DNA from: Chromera velia
Taxonomy: Eukaryota > Sar > Chromeraceae
Assembly: GCA_018398765.1 (NCBI GenBank)
Contig: JAHBMJ010003138.1
Span: 76,032 to 140,031 of the forward strand
DNA: 64,000 bases
Reading direction: 5' to 3'
The notes beneath the pieces were generated by a model. The model was not told where the DNA came from. It ran no database searches and saw only the letters and a program-made list of their open reading frames with translations. Shown here piece after piece: positions 1 through 9,907 of the stretch. A program made the position numbers and the translations under genes. Numbering within the stretch: position 1 is the first letter of the stretch; every line of letters starts with the position of its first letter.

Positions 1-542
1 GGGGGGGATCGAGAGTTCGATCCGCGGCTTTTCCCGCAGGGGGGGGGGAGTCGGCGCGGTCGACTGGCCGGCGTGCGTCAATCGTGTCACAGTTCTCATT
101 TTTCTTGCTTTCCGGGGCCGTTCGCAAGCTTGCTTGCGTCAGATGCATATGCATGCATGCATGCATGCCATCTGCATGCCGCGCGGCCATCTGGATGCCA
201 TCTGCATGGGCATTGAATACTATTGAATACTGTGCTAAGATCATGCAAAATTAAATTAAAGATCGTCGTTTCCGCGTTGTCTGAATTCTTGCCGGCCAAC
301 TGCCATCCCCGTCACCTTTTGTACGAATGCATGGTGTGAATCGGCAGAATATTTTCGGTGCCTCTGGCGACAACATTTGATGAATTTTTCTTGTGTGCCT
401 CTGCGATCGTCTCTTTTGTTCTGAACATTTCAGAATCCTCAGGACGAGTGTCGTGTGCCGGGTGGCAGAGCGATCATCACTGTGATACACAGTTGTGCGT
501 CCCCTTCTTTCCAGGTTCCCTTTGACTGATCCAGCCAAAAGG
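1..542. other. 5' flank of LRR gene copy 1
   Basis: No convincing coding region is seen here. Bases about 142-205 contain a TGCATGCATGC-type repeat (several TGCATG/ATGCAT units and three related CATCTG(C/G)ATG units). The first 110 bases are G/C-rich with G runs, including a short palindrome around 8-24. Promoter elements cannot be pointed to; any regulatory role is inference from position only. Confidence 0.4.
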
Positions 543-3500
543 ATGTCACGCTTAGCCCCCACTGAAGAGGACGTCCCTCCAGGTCAGTCAGACGGGCCCT
601 TTGGTACCGTCTCCGACTGCCGTCTCCCCGATTCGTTTGTGCCGCAAAGTTCCTCGTCGGGAGCTCCCCTTCGTTCCTAGGCGTTTTCACCCCACTTTCC
701 CTGCTCCCTGCACACCTTCCCCTCTTCCTCCCACGGGGTCTGCATCTCGAAAGGCTTGAGGGGACTGCTGAAAGGAGAGGGAGGGGTAGAAAGAGACGGT
801 CTCGCATATCCTGCGTGGGGGCCTCCCTCGTTCTCCACCTTGACTGCAGATGAGGGGCAATCACAAAGCGTCGGAAACCAGCCTGTGGAGAGGAAAGACA
901 ACGAACTCTGTGTGCTCTTCGACCACGGTTGCCCGACTGCAGAGGTGGGTTTCTTTCCGTGCTGTACCTTACTCTTTCTCTTTCCAGCGTCTTTTCTCAC
1001 TTCCCGTTCTGGAACTTTGTGTGTCAAGTGATGGCCGGCACATCAGGAAAATGACCTGCATGATGACTTCGGTCATGTTCCCAAAACTCTTCTGCTTGCG
1101 TTCTGCTGCAGGCAATATCAGAGATGGCTTCGAGCAGGAGCGGTTATGGCTTGGCTTGGCTCCTCCTGCAGTTCATCAAGAAGGTCAGCTGGAGAGGGGT
1201 CGGTGGTCTGTCTCTGGATCTCATGCGGTGCCAATTTTTTTTAACCGCAGTCAAAGAAGATTTCCTGCGAGATTGCCTGATTCCATGTATGCGTGCGCGT
1301 GTGTTTTTTTTTTGTGGCGTTCTTTCTGTGTGGATGCAGGGACGCTGCAAGTTGCCCTTTGAGAGCCTTGACCTTTCAGACTTTTCTCTCAGTGCTCGCA
1401 AGCTGAAGCTCCTTCTGACCTCCATTCCCTCGGGGCCCGGCATTATTGAGACTCTCACCTGCGGTCAGAACAGGAGTCAATTTAGGCACGAGCTCAAAAC
1501 CCACAACGAGGGTACCACCTTCGGCATGCTTGAAAGCCAAACGAAAGCATAAGAGGATGGCTTCCAGAAAGCATGGAGAAGAAGGAAGAGAATTGCAACA
1601 CTACAGGCAGTGCACTGTCTCTACGCTCTTCCCTGTGCCGCCCCTCGCAGGCCCTCATGTCTGCAGGGACGCCTGTCTGTCCGTGCTTGTCGACTTCCTG
1701 CAACCGAAAGCGAATGACATGGGAGGGGTGCCGTCGATCTGTCTGAAGACTCTGATCCTTGCAAGTCAGTCACCTGCATGCCTTGAGTCCTCCGACGACT
1801 TAGTTCACCTGCGGCATCGAAGTTGCTTCGAGATGGGTTTCATTGTTCCCTCTAATTGGTCTGCATGGGGACACTTCATGTACCTGTCTGGTTGGTTCGT
1901 CGGTTCATGTGCGTATGTTCAGACTGCCTGTGACTTGATGAAAATCTAAGCTGGGAAAGGTACTTTCGATTGCTCTGAAGACAGTCTGCCTTGCCACTCA
2001 GTCCCCTCTCTCTTTTGATCGCCAGTGCGTAAATTTGCTCATTGGCTCCCCAATGCGACAACGATGGCGTCACACGGACAAGTTTCAAAGAGCAATGAGC
2101 AAGCAGAAACGGATGGGGAAAAAGTTTCAATGTTTGAGAGAACAAGAAAAAGAGATGGGTGAGAGAATCGGTCGCTGTGCTGAGGTCAATCGGCGAGCTT
2201 GTCCTCACTGCCCGTCCCTTCGGCAGGGAGGCATGAGTCTCATACCGTTTGCCTTCTGCATGCATAGTGCGGCCTCAAAAGATTCTGCATGGCCGGTTCG
2301 GGTGGAGACTGAAGATGAATCTGCCCTCCCGGCATTTGCCTCCCCCCCTCCCTCCCTGCTGCTCCTGCAGAATGTGATCTGGATCAACGGACTCGTGGCA
2401 TCTTTGACCTGCTGCCTTCTTCTCTGGAACATCTGGACTTGAGTGGTCAGTCAATGAAGCCTGCTTCTGCAAACACGAAGGGTCAGTCAGTCACGTTTGC
2501 TGGTAGAAGGGGCTGCAAGGAAGAAGGGCACATGTTCGCAAGAATCGAGAGAACTTTTTTTTTTGTCAGAGCGGGGCGACGATTTCACCTCCTAGCTCCT
2601 CTCTGTACCTTCTACACCTAATCAGGCGGGCAGATTTATTTGTCCTTGCTGTTGGCCTTCCCGTTCGCTTGCCTGCCTGTTTGTCCTGCACTCGATCACG
2701 CCTGATTTTTGTGCCTTCGTTCGTCCCACCGTGCCGGTCTGCCGGGATCCTCTTTTTGCACATTCGAGATCAGATACTTGTGTGTCACTCCGGCGGTGTG
2801 TCGGCCTGTCTCTTCATGGAAGGGAAGAGGACCGAAAAAAGGAAAAAAAGTCATGACGAATCTCTCTTATCTGATTCCCCGCCTCAAAAGCGGGCTTCTT
2901 ATCTGATCTCTTTATGCGTAGAGACAAAAATTTCTTTCTTCTTGTTTCGAACACCCGTCTGATTTGATCTCCTTTATGAGAGCCGTCTTTCTCTTCCGTC
3001 CGATCTATCTGTATCTGTCTGTAGAGAAAAGAAAACGCTCTTCTGTGATCTGATCAGTCAACGTCCCTCCGTACGCTCTGCAACCGTCTCCGCTGCTCGT
3101 CCATGGAAGCGCTTGGCTCTGTCCTCTCGTCGGGGGGGCTCCCGCACCTTCTGAGCCTTGACTTGAGTGACAACCCTCTGGGCCCTTCAGGGGTGAGGGC
3201 ATTCGCAAAGTGCCTGTCTTCGCCTGCGCAGACGCTCCCCCTACAATCCCTCAAACTGGCCCGCACAAAGGCCAAAGCAGAGGGGGTGGAAGCATTGGCA
3301 GAAGCACTGAAAGCAAAGAAGACGACCTCCCTGCAGACCCTCGACCTTGGAGGGAATGAAATGAGAGCTCTAGGGTTGAAAAGTTTGGTGTCTGCAATCA
3401 ACGCAGAGGCCGTGCCTCACTTGCAAGTCCTGATACTGAAGACAAATTTGCTTTCCATTGTGCCGGGGGGGGGAAGGGACTATTCTCCAACTGCTGAGCT

Positions 3501-5478
3501 CCTCTCCACAAGCTCTTTGAAAGAGTTGGAGGTGCTTGACTTGAGTGAGAACCGGTTGTTTGACATGGAGATTGCGGGTGGGGGTGAGGGTGTTGAGATA
3601 TCTGCTACCGCGTTTGCAGTTCCCGGACGTTTTCCCAAGCTGAAAAAGCTCGACATGGGGGGGGGTTATCCTTCATGGATGAGTCCTGGGCAGTTAACAG
3701 CTTTTGCAACAGCTTTGGGGGAGAAGGGGGCGCCGGCTCTTCAAGAGCTTGTCCTTCCGGGGGGGGGCATTGAAGAGACTCCGGAAGGGGTCGTGGCTCT
3801 TGCCAACGCCCTCAGTTGTGGGCATTTGTCTCAGTTGAGGGGTCTGAAGATCCAACATCGGTATGACATGACTGCTGAGGCTTTTGCAGGCCTTTCAAGA
3901 AGTTTGGGAACAGGTAAGGTATCCCTCCTGCAGAATTTAGATCTAGAGGTGTATAGGGAGAGTCATGAAGAGGGGGTGGGGGCGCTGGCAGAGGCACTGC
4001 GAGGGGGGGGGTTGTCTTCGCTGAGAAGACTGAGACTCGAAATGCGATGCGACCCCCCCGTCAGCGGCGCCACGCTTTCGCTGTTCGGCCTAGCCTTAGG
4101 GAGTGGTGGGTGCCGTGCCCTCCAAGAGCTCGATCTCGGATGGAGGGAGGAAGGGGATGAGGGGGTGGGGGGACTGGCAGAGGGTTTGGGTGGGGGGCTT
4201 TTGCCGTCTCTTCGGGATCTGTCCCTCAAGGTGGTGTGTGCGCTTGAGGGTAGGGGGGAGGTTGAGGGTAGGGGGGAGCTTGAGGGTAGGGGGGAGGAAG
4301 AGTGGGTGGGAAAAGGGTCCACAGCTCTGGGGGAGGTTTTGAGCACCGGGAAGGTGCCCTCCCTCCGGACTGTGAGCCTAGATTGGCTGTGCAACCAGAG
4401 CTTTCCTTCTCTCTGTGAGGGTTTGTCTCGAGGGAAGCTTGACCCTCCTGTGATGGTCGATATTGAGTTGCGGAGAGGCCGAGAGAGTGATGCAGATTTG
4501 GGAGTGAGTAGATTTGCCGAGATAATTCGATCCGGTAAGCTGTCAGGGTTGAGAAAGGTTTGCTTCAGTGGGTACAGTCTGATCAGTCGAGAGGGTGGGG
4601 CAGACATTGGAGAGGCCTTTACCCATGCAGACGCCTCTCTGAACTCTCTGCAGTTGGTCGACCTCGATGACCAAAAGCAAGCTGCAGCTGCGGCCTTTCT
4701 GCAGGGCCTTTGCATAGGTCCGGGCAGGCTGCCTGCCCTCCGCTTTCTCCAGTGTCCTGCCATTGATTCTACCCTCCGTGCACAGGGAGTGGGTGCAGTC
4801 TGTTCCCTGTCTGCACTTATGAGGGACGGAAGGGTCCCTTCCCTGCAGCATTTGCCAGTGTGCTTGTTGGGAATCGGGCGGGAGGACATGCAAGCTTTTG
4901 CCGCTGCCCTCAGTTGTCCCCACGTCTCCGCACTGCGACGACTTGACGTGTCGTTTGGTCTGAGAAGCCAAAGTGTTGCAGCAGATGTGCAGGTGTTCTC
5001 AGTAGCGCTGAGCTCTGGGCATTTGCGCAGACTGCAAGTGCTTCTTCTGGAGGGTCTCCGGTTGATCGAGGAGGTCCGTGCGTTGTGTGCGGGTCTGGGC
5101 AGTGGTAAGCTGTCTTCGCTTCGCACGTTGGGGCTCAGTGACAGCATTTTGGGAGTGGAGGGGGGCAGGGCTCTTTCGGAGGTTGCGGTTGCAGAGAAAC
5201 TGCCTAGCTTGAGGCTGCTGTCTGCGAGACACACACAGCTTAGAGACAAAGGGGTGACGGCACTGACAGAGGGATGGATGAGCCGCGTCCCCCCTCCTCT
5301 GCAACATCTGAACGTGTCTTTCAATCAGCTGACCGGAGCGGCTGCGGACTCTCTTTTGACTCTCCACGGGTCCAAGAGGTTGATTTCTCTGGACACACTC
5401 TCTCTCTACGGTAATGACGGCATAGATGAGAGATCGAAGCGCTTGCTCTCTGCGGCGTTTGAAGAAGTGTGGTACTAA
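543..5478 (+). CDS. Leucine-rich-repeat protein, ribonuclease-inhibitor/NLRC-like (LRR copy 1)
   Basis: Large LRR protein of unknown partner. Exons supported by comparison with the paralogue at 34-39 kb: 543-582, 850-944, 1112-1183, 1340-1463, 1651-1764, 2371-2445, then one long terminal exon containing the 791-codon frame 3103-5478. The first five exons encode a conserved N-terminal block (NELCVLFDH, YGLAWLLLQFIKK, LKLLLTSIPSGPG, PSICLKTLILA); exon 6 ends LPSSLEHLDLS. The terminal exon contains about twenty degenerate LRRs (for example LLSLDLSDNPLGPSGVRAF), giving a horseshoe scaffold typical of protein-protein interaction. No kinase, NACHT or transmembrane segment is visible. The frame is open to the stop TAA at 5476-5478. 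The acceptor of the last exon is unresolved: no AG gives the phase required by exon 6, so a small exon may be missed and the terminal exon may begin before 3103. Function cannot be assigned beyond LRR interaction protein. Confidence 0.85.
4243..4296 (+). repeat. In-frame 18-bp minisatellite in LRR copy 1
   Basis: Three near-identical 18-base units (4243-4260, 4261-4278, 4279-4296) encode LEGRGE, VEGRGE and LEGRGE, inserted between two LRRs. The paralogue at 37.8 kb lacks the array and reads a short FGQEEWGEGRREGS-like segment instead. The unit length is a multiple of three, so copy-number change would not break the frame. Confidence 0.85.
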
Positions 5479-6273
5479 ATCTGGCTGATATCGATGACAT
5501 TGCAGAGATGCAAGCAGTTAATTGTTTTCACAATGGTTGTACGTCGCGTTGCATGCGTGCACTGCATTAGAGAACATTCAATGTGTAGGTAATTTTGCGG
5601 CAGCTATACTACTAAGCGTTGTAATATAAGCGGAGCTGCGCTGATATCTGCGCCGTATCCATCAGCACATAAATCCAACCGCCTTTTCTAGCGTCTTCCT
5701 GAGTCCCGGCTCTTTCGGGCTAAAACGGCGCAAATATTTATAATTTAATAATAATAAATATTCAACCATGACTTTAAAAATCACTCTTAACGTGTTTTTG
5801 AAAGTTTCAAGTAGCAAGGAATGCTAAAGATTTTATTATGGACTCTAGTACAGACTGCTAATTAAATCATACCATATATGTCCTTGGGTTTTAAATCATG
5901 TCGACCGTTTCCTCCTTTACATATCTGATGATGATATATCATTTTAGGCTTGCAGAATTAGTTTAAATATAGGTCTAGATATAAGTTTACTAGTTTAGAT
6001 ACTAAAGTCAGGAAAGTTCGGACCCCTGAAGTTATGAAAAAAAGTTACGAGTCTTACGACTAGAGTTACGGCCCGTTTGTGAGGGCGACCTCCGGTTTGT
6101 TCAACCTCCATCGGACACCAGATCGGACAAAATGGCGACAGTGCTCCAAGCCCGATTCTACAGCACCATTAAATCACTGATCACTGATATTACTTTTTAA
6201 CTCTGGTACGAAAATATAATAAGAACTAAGGCTGGGAAAAGGTTTATTGAGAAAAGGTTCAAATCTGAAAAAG
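5479..6273. other. AT-rich intergenic stretch 3' of LRR copy 1
   Basis: About 800 bases of AT-rich sequence with no credible coding region, splice-site pattern or RNA gene. This includes the 3' flank of the LRR gene. Nothing specific recognised. Confidence 0.5.
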
Positions 6274-6325
6274 TGAACCTGTTGAACCTGTTTTGAACCT
6301 GTTGAACCTGTTTTGAACCTGTTTT
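6274..6325. repeat. GAACCT short tandem repeat, left copy
   Basis: Six GAACCT hexamers separated by GTT or GTTTT lie between 6275 and about 6322. A related, more degraded GAACCT cluster (some inverted as AGGTTC) occurs at about 7367-7430. The two clusters bracket the GC-rich ORF at 6398-7114, so they may be the ends of one inserted unit. Confidence 0.75.
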
Positions 6326-6397
6326 GGAGGCCAGACGCGCAGCCACTGGTATAAGGCCGGCCAGGCCCGCACCGCCTGCTGTATAGCTGCTGCCGCT

Positions 6398-7114
6398 GTG
6401 CAGAGTGGGGGCAGGGAGGGGGGTAGAAGAGGGAACATTCGTGAACTGTTCTCCCAACCTTCCTCTTCTTCTTCTTCGTCTCAAGCAAGTGGAGGGGGGG
6501 CTGCCGCTGCGGGGGGGGAGGAGGGGAAGGCCCCTCCTAGGGCCCCTCCCGCCGTTCTGCAGAGCTACCAGCACCCTAAGAGGGGGGATGTGTTGACATT
6601 CCGCTGCGGGCCAAACACCCTCTTTGTTGGTATGCAGGGAAAGCTTAAGATTGTGTGCACCTTTTCCAAGAGGGGGGTTTCAACGATAACGGTACGATGG
6701 TTAGAAATTTCATATATGGGGACTGAGTATAACACCAGGCAGGCTCCGAAGTGGACGAGAGGGGGGTTGAACAAGAATGTTGCTCCTCATGCGAAGTACA
6801 AAGCAGGTGACACAATATTGCCAATTCATATGATCGGGTGCACTGATAAGTATTTGAAAACAGAGTTTCAATCCGATTTTGTGTGGAACGAATGCAAACC
6901 CAGATGTTTGGGTGCCACCCGCGGTAGTTGGGAGCGGTGGGGGCCATGGAGGGGAGCAGGGAGGGGGGCAACAGGCCGGGCCGGGAGTAGCAGGTCAAAG
7001 AGGCGGCAGTGCACAGAGAGGGAAGGGGGGAGCAGAAGCCGCGGGGCAACCGGTGAGCAGATGAAAGAAAGAAAGAAATGCTGTGACGGTCTTATGTTGA
7101 CTAAATTATCATGA
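6398..7114 (+). CDS. Hypothetical protein, possible BAH-like fragment
   Basis: A 238-codon frame in a GC-rich island inside AT-rich DNA. Residues about 1-55 are Gly/Ser/Ala-rich, residues about 56-165 look globular (GDVLTFRCGPNTLFVGM, STITVRWLEISYMG, DTILPIHMIGC), and residues about 170-238 are Gly/Arg/Ser-rich. The order of a GD-x-L start, a V-x-W-x strand and a later I-x-x-H-x-I-G-C segment resembles a BAH domain, but the match is by eye and weak. It is bracketed by GAACCT repeats, which argues for a captured or mobile-element-associated sequence. No splice sites are evident. It could also be a non-coding, GC-rich repeat with an accidental open frame. Confidence 0.35.
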   Translation: MQSGGREGGRRGNIRELFSQPSSSSSSSQASGGGAAAAGGEEGKAPPRAPPAVLQSYQHPKRGDVLTFRCGPNTLFVGMQGKLKIVCTFSKRGVSTITVRWLEISYMGTEYNTRQAPKWTRGGLNKNVAPHAKYKAGDTILPIHMIGCTDKYLKTEFQSDFVWNECKPRCLGATRGSWERWGPWRGAGRGATGRAGSSRSKRRQCTEREGGSRSRGATGEQMKERKKCCDGLMLTKLS

Positions 7115-7366
7115 TTGATACGATGATATAAATTTAATTATGGCATTTTTCAATTTTTTCAGGCTTTTTTGATTACTAATTTTTGACTATAAACAGTGAA
7201 TAACTTGAGACTAGCACCTAATGTGAGCGTAAATATTGATTTAAACTATTTAAAAACACTACTATAAGGCATAGATTCTATAATAAAACGTTCTAAAAAT
7301 GCATTAAAGCCTAATTTAAAGGCATAAAATAACACAAAAAAATGAGGTTTCTATTAATTAAAAGTG

Positions 7367-7430
7367 AACCTGTTTTTGAACCTGATTCAGGTTCATTACT
7401 TCGAAGTGAACCTTGAACCTTGAACCTTTT
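7367..7430. repeat. GAACCT repeat, right copy
   Basis: Contains GTGAACCTG, TTGAACCTG, an inverted CAGGTTCA and three further GAACCTT units, mirroring the array at 6274-6325. It directly abuts the left end of the foldback element at 7432. Confidence 0.65.
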
Positions 7431-7431
7431 C

Positions 7432-7815
7432 CTACCGCCTGTGGAAAAATTATTTGAGCCTTCTTCCTAGTTCTAACTCTCAAACTAACCATGATATGAA
7501 GCTAATATTTTGAGAATATCTTACAACAACTGCAAACTATTTTTTTATAAAACACAGATAGTTTTGAGGTGATTCAAGAATGAAATATCAAAGATTATAT
7601 TTTTCAAAAAAGTCAGAAAAAAATTAAATTTCAAAACTTAAATATTTTTTATAGTTTTTTACCTTTACAGTCTAGTGACTCTATGAAATTTAAAAATTAA
7701 GGTTTTTAAACCCCACACTCTGTAACTAAGTAGATAACATTTTTGGGGACTAAATTTAAAATATGCTAGAATTTTTGGCGATTTTTTTTATCAATAATTT
7801 TTCCACAGGCGGTAG
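7432..7815. mobile_element. MITE-like element with 23-bp perfect terminal inverted repeats
   Basis: Bases 7432-7454 (CTACCGCCTGTGGAAAAATT plus ATT) are the exact reverse complement of 7793-7815. The 384-bp unit is AT-rich inside and encodes nothing. Perfect 23-bp ends around a short AT-rich core are typical of miniature inverted-repeat transposable elements. No clear target-site duplication is visible, so a foldback of another kind is possible. Confidence 0.6.
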
Positions 7816-8599
7816 CACTTTATTAAGAACAAGCATACGAACAATTAATTTATTAAATGAAAACACTAGTGATCAAGCTACAGATCAATGTAACATAAGT
7901 GTTACCTAGTGTTCTACGAGGCAAGTGCATGCAAACATTCAAAGTTAACATCACTTGGATCAGTGAGTATTACTTGTTGAACATAAAATGAAACGACAGA
8001 CACGCATCGCGATACAGGTGGTGATATACGTGGTCCTACATACCCGGCCACCAGTAATCCCATCGAAGTCGTTGCCGCCCACGTCCCCGCGCGAGTCCCG
8101 GCGTCACTTGAAACTATTTTCTTCGCCGTTTTTTCTCCTTTCTCCGACATTTGTTTCAGCTACCATCAATTCACTCGGTCGCACACTTGAGTCACCTTGA
8201 ATTCTTTTTCTTCTCCTCTCGTCCATACCCGCCCTCCCTTATTCCCGCTTCCCCTCTCCCGTCTGTACACACCAACTGAAGGGGACAACATATCAGTGGG
8301 TGAGAGATTGACACATTCAATCTTCGTTCGCTTTCTCTCTTCAAGAAATAGAGACATGCAGATGCCTGGCGAAGCGCCTGAAAGGATGGAAACAGAAAGC
8401 TCTGCAACATTGATGTCTTCCCCCATTCCCACAGCTGCCCAGTCCCCCCCCCCTCCCCTTGCGATTTCAGTCCCGTGCGATTTACTCTTTTCCCCACTCC
8501 CGCCCTTCGGCCCGCTACTACAATTATTGAAACCTCAGTCTGCCCGTCTGATTTGTGCACGCAAACAAGACCGATACTCCTTTTTCCCTGCAACTCGTC
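7816..8599. other. 3' flank of the NUP210 gene
   Basis: Intergenic sequence: AT-rich up to about 8000, then more even in base composition. Several overlapping open frames on both strands show no conserved pattern. Probably includes the 3' UTR of the minus-strand NUP210 gene, which ends at 8600. No other feature recognised. Confidence 0.4.
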
Positions 8600-9338
8600 T
8601 CACTGCCCGTAGATGTTGTATTGAAATCGGTTCGGAGGGGGGGGACCCCCGGGTGGGGATGGTGGCGGTGCTCGCGGGGCTGGAGCGTTAGGCGCCGAAT
8701 TTAGGACCCTTCCAGCCCAACAGATGAAGACGATAAAGAGGATGAGAAGCAGCAAAGAGAAAAAGAGCCATATGTGATGGGAAAACCGTACCATTGGGTA
8801 CAGTAACGCAGCAGGAAGGTAGGTGTCTCTTGCGACTGGGTTACGAATGTCGCCCTCATTTACGTACTCACTCCAGTCGGCCTCTGAATTTCCAATCAGA
8901 CGGATGTCCAGGACTGCCGTAGGGGAGGGAAACTCGGTGAGTTTGTCCCTGGCCCCTAAAGTCAGTTTCACGTTCACATTGTCCTGAGAGGAGGGGTGCC
9001 ACGCGTTCCAGGTCAACCCGAGGACTGCCTCTGCGGGTGACTGGGGGTCCAGGGAGGTCCTCCAGGAGAGGAGACGCGAACCTACACCCTCCACACTCAG
9101 CTCCCTTCCGTTGCCTCCTGTCCAGATCTGCACATCCATGCATCCGCATGCGTGCATTGACAGTCGCATACACAGAAGGGTGGATTGGAAGAGGGAACGG
9201 GAGCTGCAGAAAAGAGATATGTGACTATTGGGATACAGAAACAAACTCACTACCTCGAGGTTCTTTTCACGCATGACCACTGCATGCATGCATGCATACA
9301 GAGAGAGACCACAGGGGCAGCATGCAAGGGAGATGACA

Positions 9339-9381
<43 letters not shown>

Positions 9382-9756
9382 GTTGTGCCGAAACGAAACG
9401 TGAGGGCCGGCCACTCATTATCGCGAAGGAAGTTGGAGGCACCTCGGAAAGGGTCAAGAGCAACACCAACAAACAGCACAGTCCCACTATCGAGTCAACC
9501 GACAGAAAAAAAACCGACCGACCCTCAGTCTGACTTCCTGTCCAAGTGCAGCTCTAGAGATGACCAGCAGCGGCTCTTTCCTCTCTTGTCCCTCCGCGTC
9601 CCTCGACCCTACAGGATGAAACACCACGCCCTCAGGCAGAGCCCCGCCCTCCCCTGGGATCAGAGAGACCTCAGGCGTCACAGCGACGTCCAACCGGAAG
9701 AGCGCAGAGGTCCCGAAGGGAAATTTTAGAGCGGGAACTCTGCAGAACGTACACAC

Positions 9757-9845
<89 letters not shown>

Positions 9846-9857
9846 ATCACACACACA

Positions 9858-9907
<50 letters not shown>

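Noticed and set aside
3963-5324. A 453-codon frame antisense to the LRR exon
   Set aside because: Shadow of the LRR coding strand; its Ser/Pro/Arg-rich product has no domain. A similar antisense frame occurs at 37266-38300 against copy 2.
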